Origin: Streptomyces sp. Edi2
Lineage (GTDB): Bacteria; Actinomycetota; Actinomycetes; Streptomycetales; Streptomycetaceae
Direction: 5' to 3'
Assembly: GCF_040253635.1 (NCBI RefSeq)
Contig: NZ_JBEJGX010000001.1
Location: 1 to 64,000 of the forward strand
DNA length: 64,000 bases
Shown: positions 44,352-52,856 of the stretch, in pieces
Position numbering within the stretch: position 1 is the stretch's first letter
How the letters are laid out: every line of letters begins with the position of its first letter
Made by a program: the position numbers and the translations under genes
Notes under the pieces: generated by a model
The model's input: the letters and a program-made list of their open reading frames with translations, nothing else
Database searches by the model: none
What the model was told of the DNA's origin: nothing

Positions 44352-44507
44352 ATCACCACGTCGTACCCGCTCTCCGGAGTGAAGAGGGTCTTGCACCCCG
44401 ACGGCACCGTCGACCGCGTGGAGTTCCACGACAGCCGCAGACCGCGGACGAGACCCGGGTGTTCGCCACTGGTCAGTGACCACCCCTACGCGGCAGACGC
44501 AGCGTGA
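44352..44507 (+). CDS. Possible small protein with an ATC in the start position
   Basis: After AAGGGAGTTCACCC a frame reads (ATC)TTSYPLSGVKRVLHPDGTV, then DRVEFHDSRRP. It ends at 44507, overlapping the next start as GTGA, which supports translation. An alternative ending DETRVFATGQ in another frame hints at an indel near 44440. The start codon is ATC where ATG is expected. Confidence 0.35.
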   Translation: MTTSYPLSGVKRVLHPDGTVDRVEFHDSRRPRTRPGCSPLVSDHPYAADAA

Positions 44508-44704
44508 TCGTCTTCGCCGTCATCGCCGCGGGCCGGCTCCGGCCCTGGGAGCACTTCGGGATGTGGGTGGAGGACCTGCTCCTGCCACACCACCACAAGC
44601 GCTGGCTCGGCAACCGCGTGCGTGAGTGGGCCCTTTTCGCAGCTCTGGCGGTCACGCGGCCCTGGGCCGCGCTTGAGGTCTGGCGGAAGCGCAAGTCCCC
44701 GTAG
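44504..44704 (+). CDS. Unknown 66-aa protein, possibly membrane-associated
   Basis: GTG at 44504 overlaps the preceding TGA. VIVFAVIAAGRLRPWEHFGM, LLLPHHHKRWLGNRVREWAL and FAALAVTRPWAALEVWRKRK: two hydrophobic, Trp-rich stretches between basic segments. Intact; function unknown. Confidence 0.55.
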   Translation: MIVFAVIAAGRLRPWEHFGMWVEDLLLPHHHKRWLGNRVREWALFAALAVTRPWAALEVWRKRKSP

Positions 44705-44824
44705 GCGTCCTGAGCATCGTCCCCCGCTGCCCTGCCGTCCTCCGGCGGGACAGCTGACGGGGCGACCGCCTGCAGTGATCCGACGCCGCCCCGAACCGAA
44801 GTGTCCGTACAGCAGAGGAGTTCC

Positions 44825-46090
44825 TTGTCCCTCCGACATCTCACCGAGCGCGTTGAGCTGCCGCTGCCCGGCACCGGCTCCGCCGCTGCCCGCGTCACCG
44901 TCCTGGAGCGCGGCCGCGTCCGCTACGTCGTCCGTGCTCCGCACGTGCGCGGGACTTTCATGGTCGTGCCGGACCACATCGCGAACGGTCCGATTCTGCC
45001 GGCCACCGTCGCGGTGCAGTTCGGTGACGGCCTTGAGCCGCTCGGCAGCTTCTACCGCGAGCACCGGCCCGACGAGCCGGTGGTGCACGGCGTCCGGGTC
45101 CATGGCTGGACCGAGCACCTGTATCCGGACGACCTGCCGACCGGTTGGTTCCTGGGCCGCTACGCCGCCGGGCTGAGCAACGGCATTCACCGGGAGCTCA
45201 CCCGCGGCACGCGGCGCCGCACCGAGGCCATGATCCTTGCCATCGTCACGCACTGGCGCAGCCTGCCCTGTCGGCGTGACCTCATGGTGACGGCGGCGCG
45301 TGAGAAGGCGGCGGAGTACGCCGAGCACGAAGGCAACCGTGCCGCTGCGGCGGAGGCCCAGGCCGCCGAGCTCGAGCGGGAGCGCCGGGCGGTTCGTCAC
45401 CGGATCTGCGTGCTGGCCGGCATCCTGCGGCGTCGGCCACGTCCCGTGCAGGCGCCGCGGGCTGAGCCGGTGCAGCTGCAGATCGAAGATCCCCGCCGGG
45501 GGCCGCTCGGGCAGATCACGGTCCGCGAGGTCGCGGTGAACGCCGAGGTCGCGGGCAGTGTCGTCTACGAGGTGACCGGTGCCCGGATATCCGGGCGGTT
45601 CACCGTCGGACCGAACCGGTACCGGCCGGAGCCGATCCCGCATGGCATCTGGGTCGCCTACGGGCACGCCAGCGGCCGGTACTACGAGGACGAGCGGGCG
45701 CACGCGCCCGTGGTCAACGGGGTGCGGCTGTGCGGCCAGTGGGACCACGACACGAGCGACGACATCACCCCCACCGCCCCGAACACGATCGGCGCCCGGG
45801 TGCCGTCCCGGGGCTCGGCGCCGTACGCCACTGAGCGCCGCACCGCAGCTGTCGTCCGCGCGCTGGCCCTGCACTACCTGCGCCGGCCGGACCTGGCGGC
45901 TCTGCGCCTGGCAGCCGCGCAGGCCAACGTCCCGAGCCTGCGCGCAGACGCACGGCGTCAGCTGAGCGAGGTGAAGAAGCAGCTGGCCATCGAGGAGCGC
46001 AATGCGCGTCGCCATCGGGCCCGCGAGCGCGAGCTGCGCTCCCTGGTCCCCGGCAGCCCTCGCGAGGACCTGTCTGCCGAGGCTTCCTAA
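44825..46090 (+). CDS. 421-aa protein with two related halves
   Basis: TTG at 44825 has a GAGGAG site 8 nt away; the in-frame GTG at 44801 lacks one. Half 1: VELPLPGTGSAAARVTVLER ... YVVRAPHVRGTFMVVPDHIA ... VVHGVRVHGWTEHLY ... RRRTEAMILAIVTHW. Half 2: RGPLGQITVREVAVNAEVAG ... YEVTGARISGRFTVGPNRYR ... VVNGVRLCGQWDHD ... ERRTAAVVRALALHYLRRPD. A coiled-coil (ERNARRHRARERELRSL) ends each half. No known family. The IS110 element starts directly after its stop. Confidence 0.7.
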   Translation: MSLRHLTERVELPLPGTGSAAARVTVLERGRVRYVVRAPHVRGTFMVVPDHIANGPILPATVAVQFGDGLEPLGSFYREHRPDEPVVHGVRVHGWTEHLYPDDLPTGWFLGRYAAGLSNGIHRELTRGTRRRTEAMILAIVTHWRSLPCRRDLMVTAAREKAAEYAEHEGNRAAAAEAQAAELERERRAVRHRICVLAGILRRRPRPVQAPRAEPVQLQIEDPRRGPLGQITVREVAVNAEVAGSVVYEVTGARISGRFTVGPNRYRPEPIPHGIWVAYGHASGRYYEDERAHAPVVNGVRLCGQWDHDTSDDITPTAPNTIGARVPSRGSAPYATERRTAAVVRALALHYLRRPDLAALRLAAAQANVPSLRADARRQLSEVKKQLAIEERNARRHRARERELRSLVPGSPREDLSAEAS

Positions 46091-47400
46091 TGAAGTTGTC
46101 AAGCCGCTGTAGCCACTGGGGGTGCGACCTCGTAGCACCGTCGGTCACGGATCAGGGCCCACAGGACGTTGACGCGGCGGCGGGCGAGGGCCAGCACGGC
46201 TTGGACGTGCTTCTTTCCCTCGGCGCGTTTGCGGTCGTAGAACTTCCGCGAGTTGGGGTCGCAGCGGACGCTGACGAGCGCGGAGGTGTAGAAGACGCGC
46301 TGGAGTCTTCGGTGGTAGGCGACCGGCCGGTGGAGGTTGCCGCTGACCTTGCCCGAGTCGCGAGGCGCGGGCGCAACGCCGGCGAAGGCCGCCAGGGCGT
46401 CCGGAGAGTCGAAGTCGTCCAGGCTGCCGCCGACAGCGGCGAGGAATTCCGCTCCCAGCACGGCACCGATGCCGGGGACGCTCTGGACTATGTCGGCGAG
46501 TTCGTGCTCGCGAAACCGGCCCTCGATGAGCTTGTCCATCTCGGAGATCTGCTCGTTGAGGGTCATTACCTCCCCGGCCAGGGTGTGGACCAGCTTGGCT
46601 ATGGTCTTCTCCCCGGGGATGGCGGTGTGCTGCCGCTCTGCTGCCTCAACGGCTGCTTCGGCCAGGGATCTTGCGTTGCGGACGGTGCGGTTGGCCAGCC
46701 ACTTGGTCAGCCGTGTGACCCCGGCGCGGCGGATCGAGGCCGGACTCTGGTACCCCGTCAGCAGCTTGAGCGGGCCGGTGTTGGTCACGTCCAGGGCCCG
46801 TTCCAGGGCGGGGAACATGCTCAGCAGGGTGCCGCGCAGGCGGTTCACGGTGCGGGTGCGGTCCTCGACCAGGTCGGCGCGGCGTCCGGTCAGCAGCTTC
46901 AGCTCGATGGCGGCTTCGTCGCCGGGGCGGATGGGCCGCAGGTCGCGGCGCATCCTGGCCTGGTCGGCGATCACGTAGGCGTCGCGGGCGTCGGTCTTGC
47001 CCTCGCCGCGGTAGCCGTCGGAGGCCCGGTTCACCAGCCGGCCGGGCATGTACAGGATCTCCTGGCCGTGTTTGACCAGCAGGGCCAGCAGCAGTGCGGG
47101 TTCTCCGCCGGTCATGTCGATGGCCCAGGTGACCTGACGCCCGTCGGCCAGGTCGAGGACGTCACCGAGCAGTTTCAGCAGCTCGGGCTCGTCGTTGGCG
47201 ACCCGCCGCGACAGCAGTGTTTTGCCGTCGGTGTCCAAGGCGAGGCCGTGGTGGTGGCCCTTGCCGCTGTCGATCCCCGTCCATATCCGGCTCATCGTGC
47301 TCCTGACGTTCGTGTTCGTACTGTTCGTGCCACGGACGACTTCGCCGGCATTGCTCTACGCAGCGACTTGTTCGCACTTCCTAATCGGCGGCCGAGTCGT
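46091..47400 (-). mobile_element. IS110-family insertion sequence
   Basis: A complete IS110-type transposase gene (46099-47295) with short flanks. IS110 elements lack clear inverted repeats, so the ends are approximate. The left end is within ~10 bp of the stop of the 421-aa gene. The non-coding part before the transposase start (47296 to about 47400) is where IS110-group elements carry their bridge RNA. Confidence 0.75.
46099..47295 (-). CDS. IS110-family transposase (DEDD recombinase)
   Basis: ATG at 47295, 398 aa, intact. N-terminal DEDD (RuvC-like) domain: IWTGIDSGKGHHHGLALDTD, VTWAIDMTGGEPALLLALLV and GKTDARDAYVIADQARMRRD provide the acidic residues. C-terminal transposase_20 part: IVQSVPGIGAVLGAEFLAAV and LAAFAGVAPAPRDSGKVSGN with the conserved Ser/Gly region. 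Recombines DNA using a guide RNA in this family. Length is normal, so it may be active. Confidence 0.95.
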   Translation of the reverse strand: MSRIWTGIDSGKGHHHGLALDTDGKTLLSRRVANDEPELLKLLGDVLDLADGRQVTWAIDMTGGEPALLLALLVKHGQEILYMPGRLVNRASDGYRGEGKTDARDAYVIADQARMRRDLRPIRPGDEAAIELKLLTGRRADLVEDRTRTVNRLRGTLLSMFPALERALDVTNTGPLKLLTGYQSPASIRRAGVTRLTKWLANRTVRNARSLAEAAVEAAERQHTAIPGEKTIAKLVHTLAGEVMTLNEQISEMDKLIEGRFREHELADIVQSVPGIGAVLGAEFLAAVGGSLDDFDSPDALAAFAGVAPAPRDSGKVSGNLHRPVAYHRRLQRVFYTSALVSVRCDPNSRKFYDRKRAEGKKHVQAVLALARRRVNVLWALIRDRRCYEVAPPVATAA

Positions 47401-47572
47401 CGTGGGGTGCCAGGCGGCGAAGCCTCGCAAGCCACAAGGTGGCAGCCGCCTGACAGCCACACCCAGCACCCCTGGGCGACCCAACCCTACGAATGGCTCG
47501 ATCAACCCGATCAAGAAGGTAGAGCCGCCTGACCACCGAGTTCACCGCCGCCCCGCCCATGGAATGGAGATC

Positions 47573-47957
47573 ATGCACTGCACTGTCATCGAACGGCAGA
47601 TGGAGGAGGCACACGACGAGTTCGCCGCCCGCGGCCAGGCCGTGGCCGACATCCTCAACGCCGAGGACGTCCAAGGCGGATGGTGGACGGTGAAGGCTGG
47701 GGTCAATCTGTTCGGGTCGTTCACCCTGCACCATCCGGCCGGATTCACCGTCCGCGTTGCCCGCCTCACGACCAATCTCGCCGGGGCGGCCGGGCGGCGG
47801 CTCACGGTCGACGGCCTCTACCCGCGGGAGTTCTACGGCGACCGTGCTCCGACGATCGGCGTCGGCCTCGACCGGCGAATTGGGGCGCGGGTCCCAGGTA
47901 CGGCGCCTGCGCCCGCTCGCGATGCCACGGGAAGAAGCGGTTCCCGCCGAGCAGTAG
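47573..47957 (+). pseudogene. Unknown gene, probably frameshifted at the end
   Basis: ATG at 47573 (GGAG 4 nt upstream). MHCTVIERQMEEAHDEFAAR, WWTVKAGVNLFGSFTLHHPA, GFTVRVARLTTNLAGAAGRR and YPREFYGDRAPTIGVGLDRR are coherent; after about 47870 the frame becomes low-quality and the reading EEAVPAEQ with a stop at 47957 lies in another frame. Function unknown. Confidence 0.45.
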
Positions 47958-48071
47958 CGGCCCGCCGGCGCGCTGCGTGTGACGTGTACGAAGCCGTCGG
48001 GATCCGGCGGACCGTCAGCCCATGCTGGCTGATCGTCACGCTCCAGGTCGCTCGCCCTGGCCGAGCCGACT

Positions 48072-48416
48072 TCAGGCGGTCTCGTCGGGCTGAACGATGC
48101 CCGCGGCCGCCCGGACCTCCCTCAGCAGGACGCCGGCCTGCTGTTCGTCGACGGGGTCGAGGTAGAGCAGCCGCATCAGGATCATCTCCGCGCAGTTCCA
48201 CCGCTCCTGCCAGTGCGCGACCCGCGCCAGCCCGTACAGCCCGCGCAGCAGCGGTCGGTTGGACTCCTCCCGCCGGACGCGGCACGGCGGCACCGCGGCA
48301 CCCGGGCCGTGGCGCCCGCAGCGAGGCACATCCGCGGTCCAGGCGACCGGGCCGGCGGCGATGATGCGGTGGAGGACCAGGGCGTAGCCGTCGGCGGCGA
48401 ACAGCGGGCGGCCCAA
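48072..48416 (-). pseudogene. Remnant of the recurrent family
   Basis: GRPLFAADGYALVLHRIIAA and GPVAWTADVP correspond to HAYIVSRLVAADPAAWTADV in the 610-3895 gene; then LLRGLYGLARVAHWQERWNC and LYLDPVDEQQAGVLLREVRA. No start; the 5' part overlaps the duplicated segment at 48342. Confidence 0.45.
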
Positions 48417-48894
48417 AGCGGCCCCGGCGCCGGGAGAGGTGCGCTGGCGCGGTTGCCCTGCTGCCCTACCGGCCGCCGATTGACCGGATCACCTCCGCCG
48501 TCTCCCGGTCGCTGCGCAAGGACAGCTCGGTCGCGAGGGCGGACAGCTTTCCGGCCATCACCATCAGCAGGCTCGGCAGGATGCACTCCCCATCGGATCC
48601 GGCCTCAGCGATCCGCGCGTAGGACTTCCCCAGCTCAACGGAGAATTCGGCCTCCAGGCCGGCGCCTTCCTCGTGTGGGGACCTCGACGGGGGGAGGGTG
48701 AGGTGTTCCATTCCGCGGTCGGTCATCAGGCAGGCCAGGCGAACACATTCCTGATCGAGAACGGTCATGTCGATGTACACGCGGGACCCCTTCGCGATAG
48801 TGCAGGTGTCCTACATAACAGACAGCATCGACAAACCGTACGATCTGTCCTTCGGGGCACGCCCCGTGGCGTCCCGGTGAGCGCAGCGGCTGGG
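48342..48894. repeat. ~555-bp near-identical direct repeat, copy A (copy B 61446-62004)
   Basis: From 'ggcgaccgggccggcgg' to 'gcgcagcggctggg' both copies agree at all but roughly 25 positions with one 6-bp difference, and diverge abruptly outside. Each contains a complete 104-aa gene with its upstream region. The copies bracket the lasso locus and the IS630 element. Confidence 0.9.
48466..48780 (-). CDS. Unknown 104-aa protein (duplicated at 61576-61890)
   Basis: GTG at 48780 after AAGGGGTCCCGC. MYIDMTVLDQECVRLACLMT, EAEFSVELGKSYARIAEAGS and LLMVMAGKLSALATELSLRS form a helical protein with one Cys. The second copy differs at only a few residues, none disruptive, which suggests the product matters. 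Family unknown. Upstream, GTC-ctacataacagac-type dyad symmetry may be an operator. Confidence 0.75.
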   Translation of the reverse strand: MYIDMTVLDQECVRLACLMTDRGMEHLTLPPSRSPHEEGAGLEAEFSVELGKSYARIAEAGSDGECILPSLLMVMAGKLSALATELSLRSDRETAEVIRSIGGR

Positions 48895-48956
48895 AGAGCC
48901 TGCCCGTGTCCGTCGCACGGACCCAGCCCGGCCAAAGTGCGCTGGCGGCGCGGCTC

Positions 48957-50327
48957 TCAGTGACGGTTGCTGAGGAAGTCGCGGGCGTGTTCGTCCAGTT
49001 CGAAGACGCAGGGTAGTCCGCGGGTGCGGAAGCGGGACAGGCTGCGGCGCATGTTGTCCATGGCTTTGCGGGTTCGTCGCGATTGCACGCCGTCCATGTG
49101 GTTCATCGCTCGGCCCCAGGTGGCACATGCCTGCTCGATGCTGCCCTCAGCGGCCTGCATCTCGGCCTGCGCGACGAGGTCCAGGGCGACGATCCGCGGG
49201 TAGGTGCCGGGCGGGCGGCTCCGCGCTGCGGCGCCGTACATCGCCGCGGCCCGCCGCCGGTCACCCAACGTCTCGAACACCTTCGCGGTCCGGCTATGGA
49301 CGGTGGCGGCTGGTGGTCCCCACGACAGCGCCCAGAACGGAACGGTGTCGCCTTCCGCCGCGTCCAGGGCGGTGCTTGCGCGCTCGAGCTCCCGGACGGC
49401 TTCCTTCCGGTGGCCGACGCCTGCGAGGGCGTGTGCGTGGGTGACGGCGAACAGCGCCTCGGTCTGGGCGTCGACCCGTCCGCGGACCTTGTCGACGGCT
49501 GATGCGGCCAGGGACAGGCAGTGCTCCGGTCGGTGCAGTTTCATGCCCTGCTGGGACATGGTCCTCATGACGAACGCGTCGTGCCCGGTGATCTGGGACT
49601 CGCTGGCGAGGGCGTACGACTGGAGGTAGTACCTCTGCGCGAGGCCCTGCTCCCCACCGTCATAAGCTCGCCAGCCGGCCTGGTGAACGCCGACCGCTGC
49701 GGCGGAGAGCATGTGCCGATGGTCGTCCTCGGAGCTGAACCGTCCCCGGCACAGGGTCGCGACGTCGGACATCAGGTACTGCACCAGTGCGGAGCGGCCG
49801 TGTTGGCCGCCGTGGCGTTCGTCCATCACCGCGAACATCGAGATCATGTCGCGCACTGCGGCGACATCAGTATGTCCGACCCGGGCGCCGGCGCGGGCCT
49901 TAGCTGCGCGGGAGGCAATATCGGTGACGTGCTCCAGCGGCAGAACCGCCGCCGCCACCGAGTACGCCGCGCTGGACAGAAAACGTCGACGGTCCAAGTC
50001 GCCCCTCCAGACCGGCATCAGGGCCTCCAGTGGGTCGTCTCCGATGGACAGCCCGACGTCGTCAGTTTCGCAGCCGACCAGCGGGCCCAGGTCGCGCAGG
50101 GTCAGCGGTCGGCCGACCTCGCGGGATAGTGCGACCGCGAGGAATCGGCCCGTGTCGCCCGCCGGCGGCATTCCCGAGATCCAGTGTGCGATGGATGACT
50201 TGCTGGTGCGCAGAACCGTGCCGCATTCGGCGGCCGCCGCCCGGACGGCAGAAGCAAGGGCCGCATAAGTCAGGCCCGATTCGTCGACGAGGTCCTTGAG
50301 CTGGGTGTTCGGCATGCGCGTGGCCAT
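48957..50327 (-). CDS. TPR-type transcriptional regulator, divergent from the lasso operon
   Basis: ATG at 50327 after GAAGAGGTGCC; an in-frame ATG at 50348 has no ribosome site. 456 aa. The N-terminus is an XRE-like HTH (MPNTQLKDLVDESGLTYAAL, LRTSKSSIAHWISGMPP). RRRFLSSAAYSVAAAVLPLE and a long TPR-like helical array follow (DAFVMRTMSQQGMKLHRPEH, CLSLAASAVDKVRGRVDAQT), ending RGLPCVFELDEHARDFLSNR. This is the large Streptomyces HTH-TPR regulator family, of which the window also contains several dead relatives. It shares a 227-bp intergenic region with the lasso precursor, so control of that operon is likely. Confidence 0.8.
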   Translation of the reverse strand: MATRMPNTQLKDLVDESGLTYAALASAVRAAAAECGTVLRTSKSSIAHWISGMPPAGDTGRFLAVALSREVGRPLTLRDLGPLVGCETDDVGLSIGDDPLEALMPVWRGDLDRRRFLSSAAYSVAAAVLPLEHVTDIASRAAKARAGARVGHTDVAAVRDMISMFAVMDERHGGQHGRSALVQYLMSDVATLCRGRFSSEDDHRHMLSAAAVGVHQAGWRAYDGGEQGLAQRYYLQSYALASESQITGHDAFVMRTMSQQGMKLHRPEHCLSLAASAVDKVRGRVDAQTEALFAVTHAHALAGVGHRKEAVRELERASTALDAAEGDTVPFWALSWGPPAATVHSRTAKVFETLGDRRRAAAMYGAAARSRPPGTYPRIVALDLVAQAEMQAAEGSIEQACATWGRAMNHMDGVQSRRTRKAMDNMRRSLSRFRTRGLPCVFELDEHARDFLSNRH

Positions 50328-50359
50328 CGGCACCTCTTCGTTGAACACGTTGAACCACT

Positions 50360-50378
50360 TAGCGTGCCCGACACGCTA
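50360..50378. promoter_or_regulatory. Inverted repeat in the divergent regulator/lasso intergenic region
   Basis: TAGCGTG-cccga-CACGCTA is a perfect 7-bp inverted repeat 12 bp upstream of the regulator's outer start codon, next to two direct GTTGAAC repeats (50344-50356). A probable operator for the regulator and the lasso promoter. Confidence 0.55.
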
Positions 50379-50554
50379 CCGCCGTATCCGTGTCTGCGGT
50401 TGACTGCTGATCAGCCACCAGCCGAGACCTAACGCCCGCTCTGGATACCTGAGTTCGGCGTTTCGGACGAGTGGTGTCTCCTCGGCGCGCAGCTGTTGGA
50501 GCGCCGAGGAACATCCCGCATCAGGTGAAGCACATCTGCGAGAAGGAGAAGAGC

Positions 50555-50731
50555 ATGGGTGAGCAGCCCAAGCAGAAGAAGAATGCTGTCGGCGTCGCCG
50601 GCTCCGTCGCGGCCTACGAGCCGCCGCGCGCGGTGCGGTCCGGGACACTGGTGTCGCTGGCTGAGGGCTCGTACTCGACGGGCCAGAGCGACGACGGTGA
50701 CTACCACACCGTGAAGTGGCAGCAGGGATGA
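50555..50731 (+). CDS. Lasso peptide precursor (A)
   Basis: ATG at 50555 after AGAAGGAGAAGAGC; 58 aa. The leader carries Y21-x-x-P24-x5-G30 (YEPPRAVRSG), the RRE-binding motif of lasso leaders (YxxPxLxxxG, Leu replaced by Ala26). Counting 17 residues from Tyr21, as in known actinobacterial precursors, puts the core start at Gly38. The core would be GSYSTGQSD (ring, Gly1 to Asp9) followed by the tail DGDYHTVKWQQG. Position -2 is Ala, where most lasso leaders have Thr. The stop overlaps the start of the cyclase gene (ATGA). Confidence 0.85.
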   Translation: MGEQPKQKKNAVGVAGSVAAYEPPRAVRSGTLVSLAEGSYSTGQSDDGDYHTVKWQQG

Positions 50732-52566
50732 CATGCACTCTTGCTGAGTGGTTCGCTGTGCTGCCGGGAAACGGCTCGGCAGCACAGCGGGCCACCGCCC
50801 GTTTCGAGGCAACCGACCCCGGCGTCCAGATCCTGGCCCGCCACGAGGGAAGGCCGTGGATCATCGGCCGCTCCACCCGTCCCCTCCTCGCGGTCCACGC
50901 GGCGGGAGTGTCCGCGGCCCTGCTCGGGACGCATGAGTGCGGTGAGCAGGAGCTGTCCGACGCGTTGACCCCGGCTGACCCGGTCGGCACCATCGCGGCG
51001 CTGATGCGCGGGGCGGGCAGCTACCACGCCGTGCTGGCCACCGGGAACAGTACCTGGGTGTGTGGGGACGTGGCCGGGATGCGGCCGGTTTTCCGGGCAC
51101 AGGTCGGCGGTGCGGTGGTGTTCGGGGATCACGCTCGATTGCTGGCTGAGGCCGCCGGCACCGTGCGCATCGACCCCTCGCACCTCGTGATGCACCTGCT
51201 CGGTCCGGTCCCTCCGCTGGCGCTGGCGGAATCCGGCTCCAGCCCCTATGAGGGCGTGCGGGTGGTGCCGCCGGGCAACGTCGGGTACGTCGAGGACGGT
51301 CGTGGCGTGGCGGTGCGGCGGTGGTGGAGTGTCCCCGACGACGAACGTGCTCTGCCCGAAGCGGCGCCGGTGCTGCGGGACGCGCTGCGCCGGGCGGTGG
51401 CCGTGCGCTCCCGCGGGGAGCCGTTGGTGGGCTGCGAGTTGTCCGGAGGTGCCGACAGCACCGCACTGTCCGCCCTCGCCTACGAAGAGGTCGGTGAGCG
51501 GCTGGCCAACTTCACGCGGGCCCCCGCGGACCCGGCCAACGACGACACCGACTGGGCCCGTCTGGTGGCCGCATCTCAGCCCGGTGCCTCACACGAGACT
51601 TTCGAAGTCGGCGCTGTACCGGCTCAGTTCGCTGGCATGGACGCGCCGTTCGCGCTGGACGCACCGTCTCCCTCCGCCGCTAGCCCTCTGCGTTCGGCCT
51701 TCTGGTGGCGTCACGCCGCCGGGGCCGGAGCCAGGACACTGCTGTCGGGCAAGGGTGGAGATGAACTGACGCTCACCGCCCTGCCCTATCTGTCCTACAC
51801 CCGTCGCCGCGATCGACGCACCGCCCGGCAGCATGTGAAGGGTTGGGCCGCTCTGTGGGGCTCGTCGGCGAGGCAAGTCCAGTCGCAGGCCGTGGCGCCG
51901 GAGTCGTATGCGGCGTGGCTCGCCGGGTGCCTCACGCGCCAGGACGAATCCTTCGGGTGGGAAGCCGGCCCGCACGTCCCACCGTGGCTCACCGGGGCGG
52001 CCCGCACGGCGCTGGCCGACGCAGTGAGCACGGCAGCCGCCGCCGTGGAACCGTTGCATGACCGGCCTCACCAGCACACCACGATGGCGGCGATCCGGGC
52101 ACTGGCCCGCTGGAACCGGCTCCAGGCCGATGCCGCCGGCCCGTTCGGTATCCGGCTCGGCTACCCGTACGCCGACCAGCAGGTTATCGAGGCCGCGCTG
52201 TCCGCCCGCGCCGAGGCCCGCACCAGCCCGTATCAGAACAAGCCGCTCCTCACCGCGGCGATGCGCGGCATCGTGCCCGCCGCCTGCCTCGCACGGCGCA
52301 CCAAGGGCGGCTACAGCACCGACACGGTGACCGCGGCCGCCGCCATGCGCCAGACGTTCGCACGCCTGCTGGATGCGGACTGCCGCCTCGCCTCGTACGG
52401 ACTCATTGACGCCGAACGCCTGCGGGCGGCGCTCACCGGATGGGATCGTGCGGACGAGCGCACCGACCTGCTGCTGCATCTGACCATCATGTGCGAGATC
52501 TGGGCCCGCACCGCGGACAACCATCCCCTGCCGACTCTCGATTCCCCTGCGGAGGCACGATGCTGA
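50728..52566 (+). CDS. Lasso peptide cyclase, asparagine-synthetase-like (C)
   Basis: ATG at 50728 overlaps the precursor stop. 612 aa. The N-terminal ~190 residues are a glutaminase-like domain without the catalytic start Cys2 (the protein begins MTC, so the nucleophile position is Thr2). The synthetase domain has the ATP-binding loop CELSGGADSTALS (SGGADS at 239-244) and TLLSGKGGDELTLTALPYLS further on. It adenylates the Asp9 side chain and closes the macrolactam with Gly1. Intact and of the usual length. Confidence 0.9.
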   Translation: MTCTLAEWFAVLPGNGSAAQRATARFEATDPGVQILARHEGRPWIIGRSTRPLLAVHAAGVSAALLGTHECGEQELSDALTPADPVGTIAALMRGAGSYHAVLATGNSTWVCGDVAGMRPVFRAQVGGAVVFGDHARLLAEAAGTVRIDPSHLVMHLLGPVPPLALAESGSSPYEGVRVVPPGNVGYVEDGRGVAVRRWWSVPDDERALPEAAPVLRDALRRAVAVRSRGEPLVGCELSGGADSTALSALAYEEVGERLANFTRAPADPANDDTDWARLVAASQPGASHETFEVGAVPAQFAGMDAPFALDAPSPSAASPLRSAFWWRHAAGAGARTLLSGKGGDELTLTALPYLSYTRRRDRRTARQHVKGWAALWGSSARQVQSQAVAPESYAAWLAGCLTRQDESFGWEAGPHVPPWLTGAARTALADAVSTAAAAVEPLHDRPHQHTTMAAIRALARWNRLQADAAGPFGIRLGYPYADQQVIEAALSARAEARTSPYQNKPLLTAAMRGIVPAACLARRTKGGYSTDTVTAAAAMRQTFARLLDADCRLASYGLIDAERLRAALTGWDRADERTDLLLHLTIMCEIWARTADNHPLPTLDSPAEARC

Positions 52567-52856
52567 CCCTGGCAACCGGAGTGCGCGTGCTGACCGACCC
52601 GTCGACCGGTCACGGCACCCTGGTCAGCGCCGACGGCGACGTGTTCACGCTCAATCCCACCGCGGCAGTGGCCCTGTCCGCGCTCGCAGACGGCGGCACT
52701 GTCGCCCGCGCCGAGGAGGAACTGGCACGTCGCTGGCCCTGTGTTCCCTTTGTCTCGCTGCGCGCAGATCTCGATGCCCTCCTCGGCCAGCTCCAGGAGG
52801 CCGGCGCGGTGGAGCAGTGCCGGGTAGCCGGCTCTTGGGAGGGCACGACACGATGA
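52560..52856 (+). CDS. Lasso RiPP recognition element, PqqD-like (B1)
   Basis: ATG at 52560 overlaps the cyclase stop. 98 aa: VRVLTDPSTGHGTLVSADGD, VFTLNPTAAVALSALADGGT and helical ARAEEELARRWPCVPFVSLR then ADLDALLGQLQEAGAVEQ. 'vlld...g....Ln.ta..il..l..G....e....l' is the PqqD winged-helix pattern. It binds the leader YxxP motif and delivers the precursor to B2 and C. Confidence 0.9.
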   Translation: MLTLATGVRVLTDPSTGHGTLVSADGDVFTLNPTAAVALSALADGGTVARAEEELARRWPCVPFVSLRADLDALLGQLQEAGAVEQCRVAGSWEGTTR

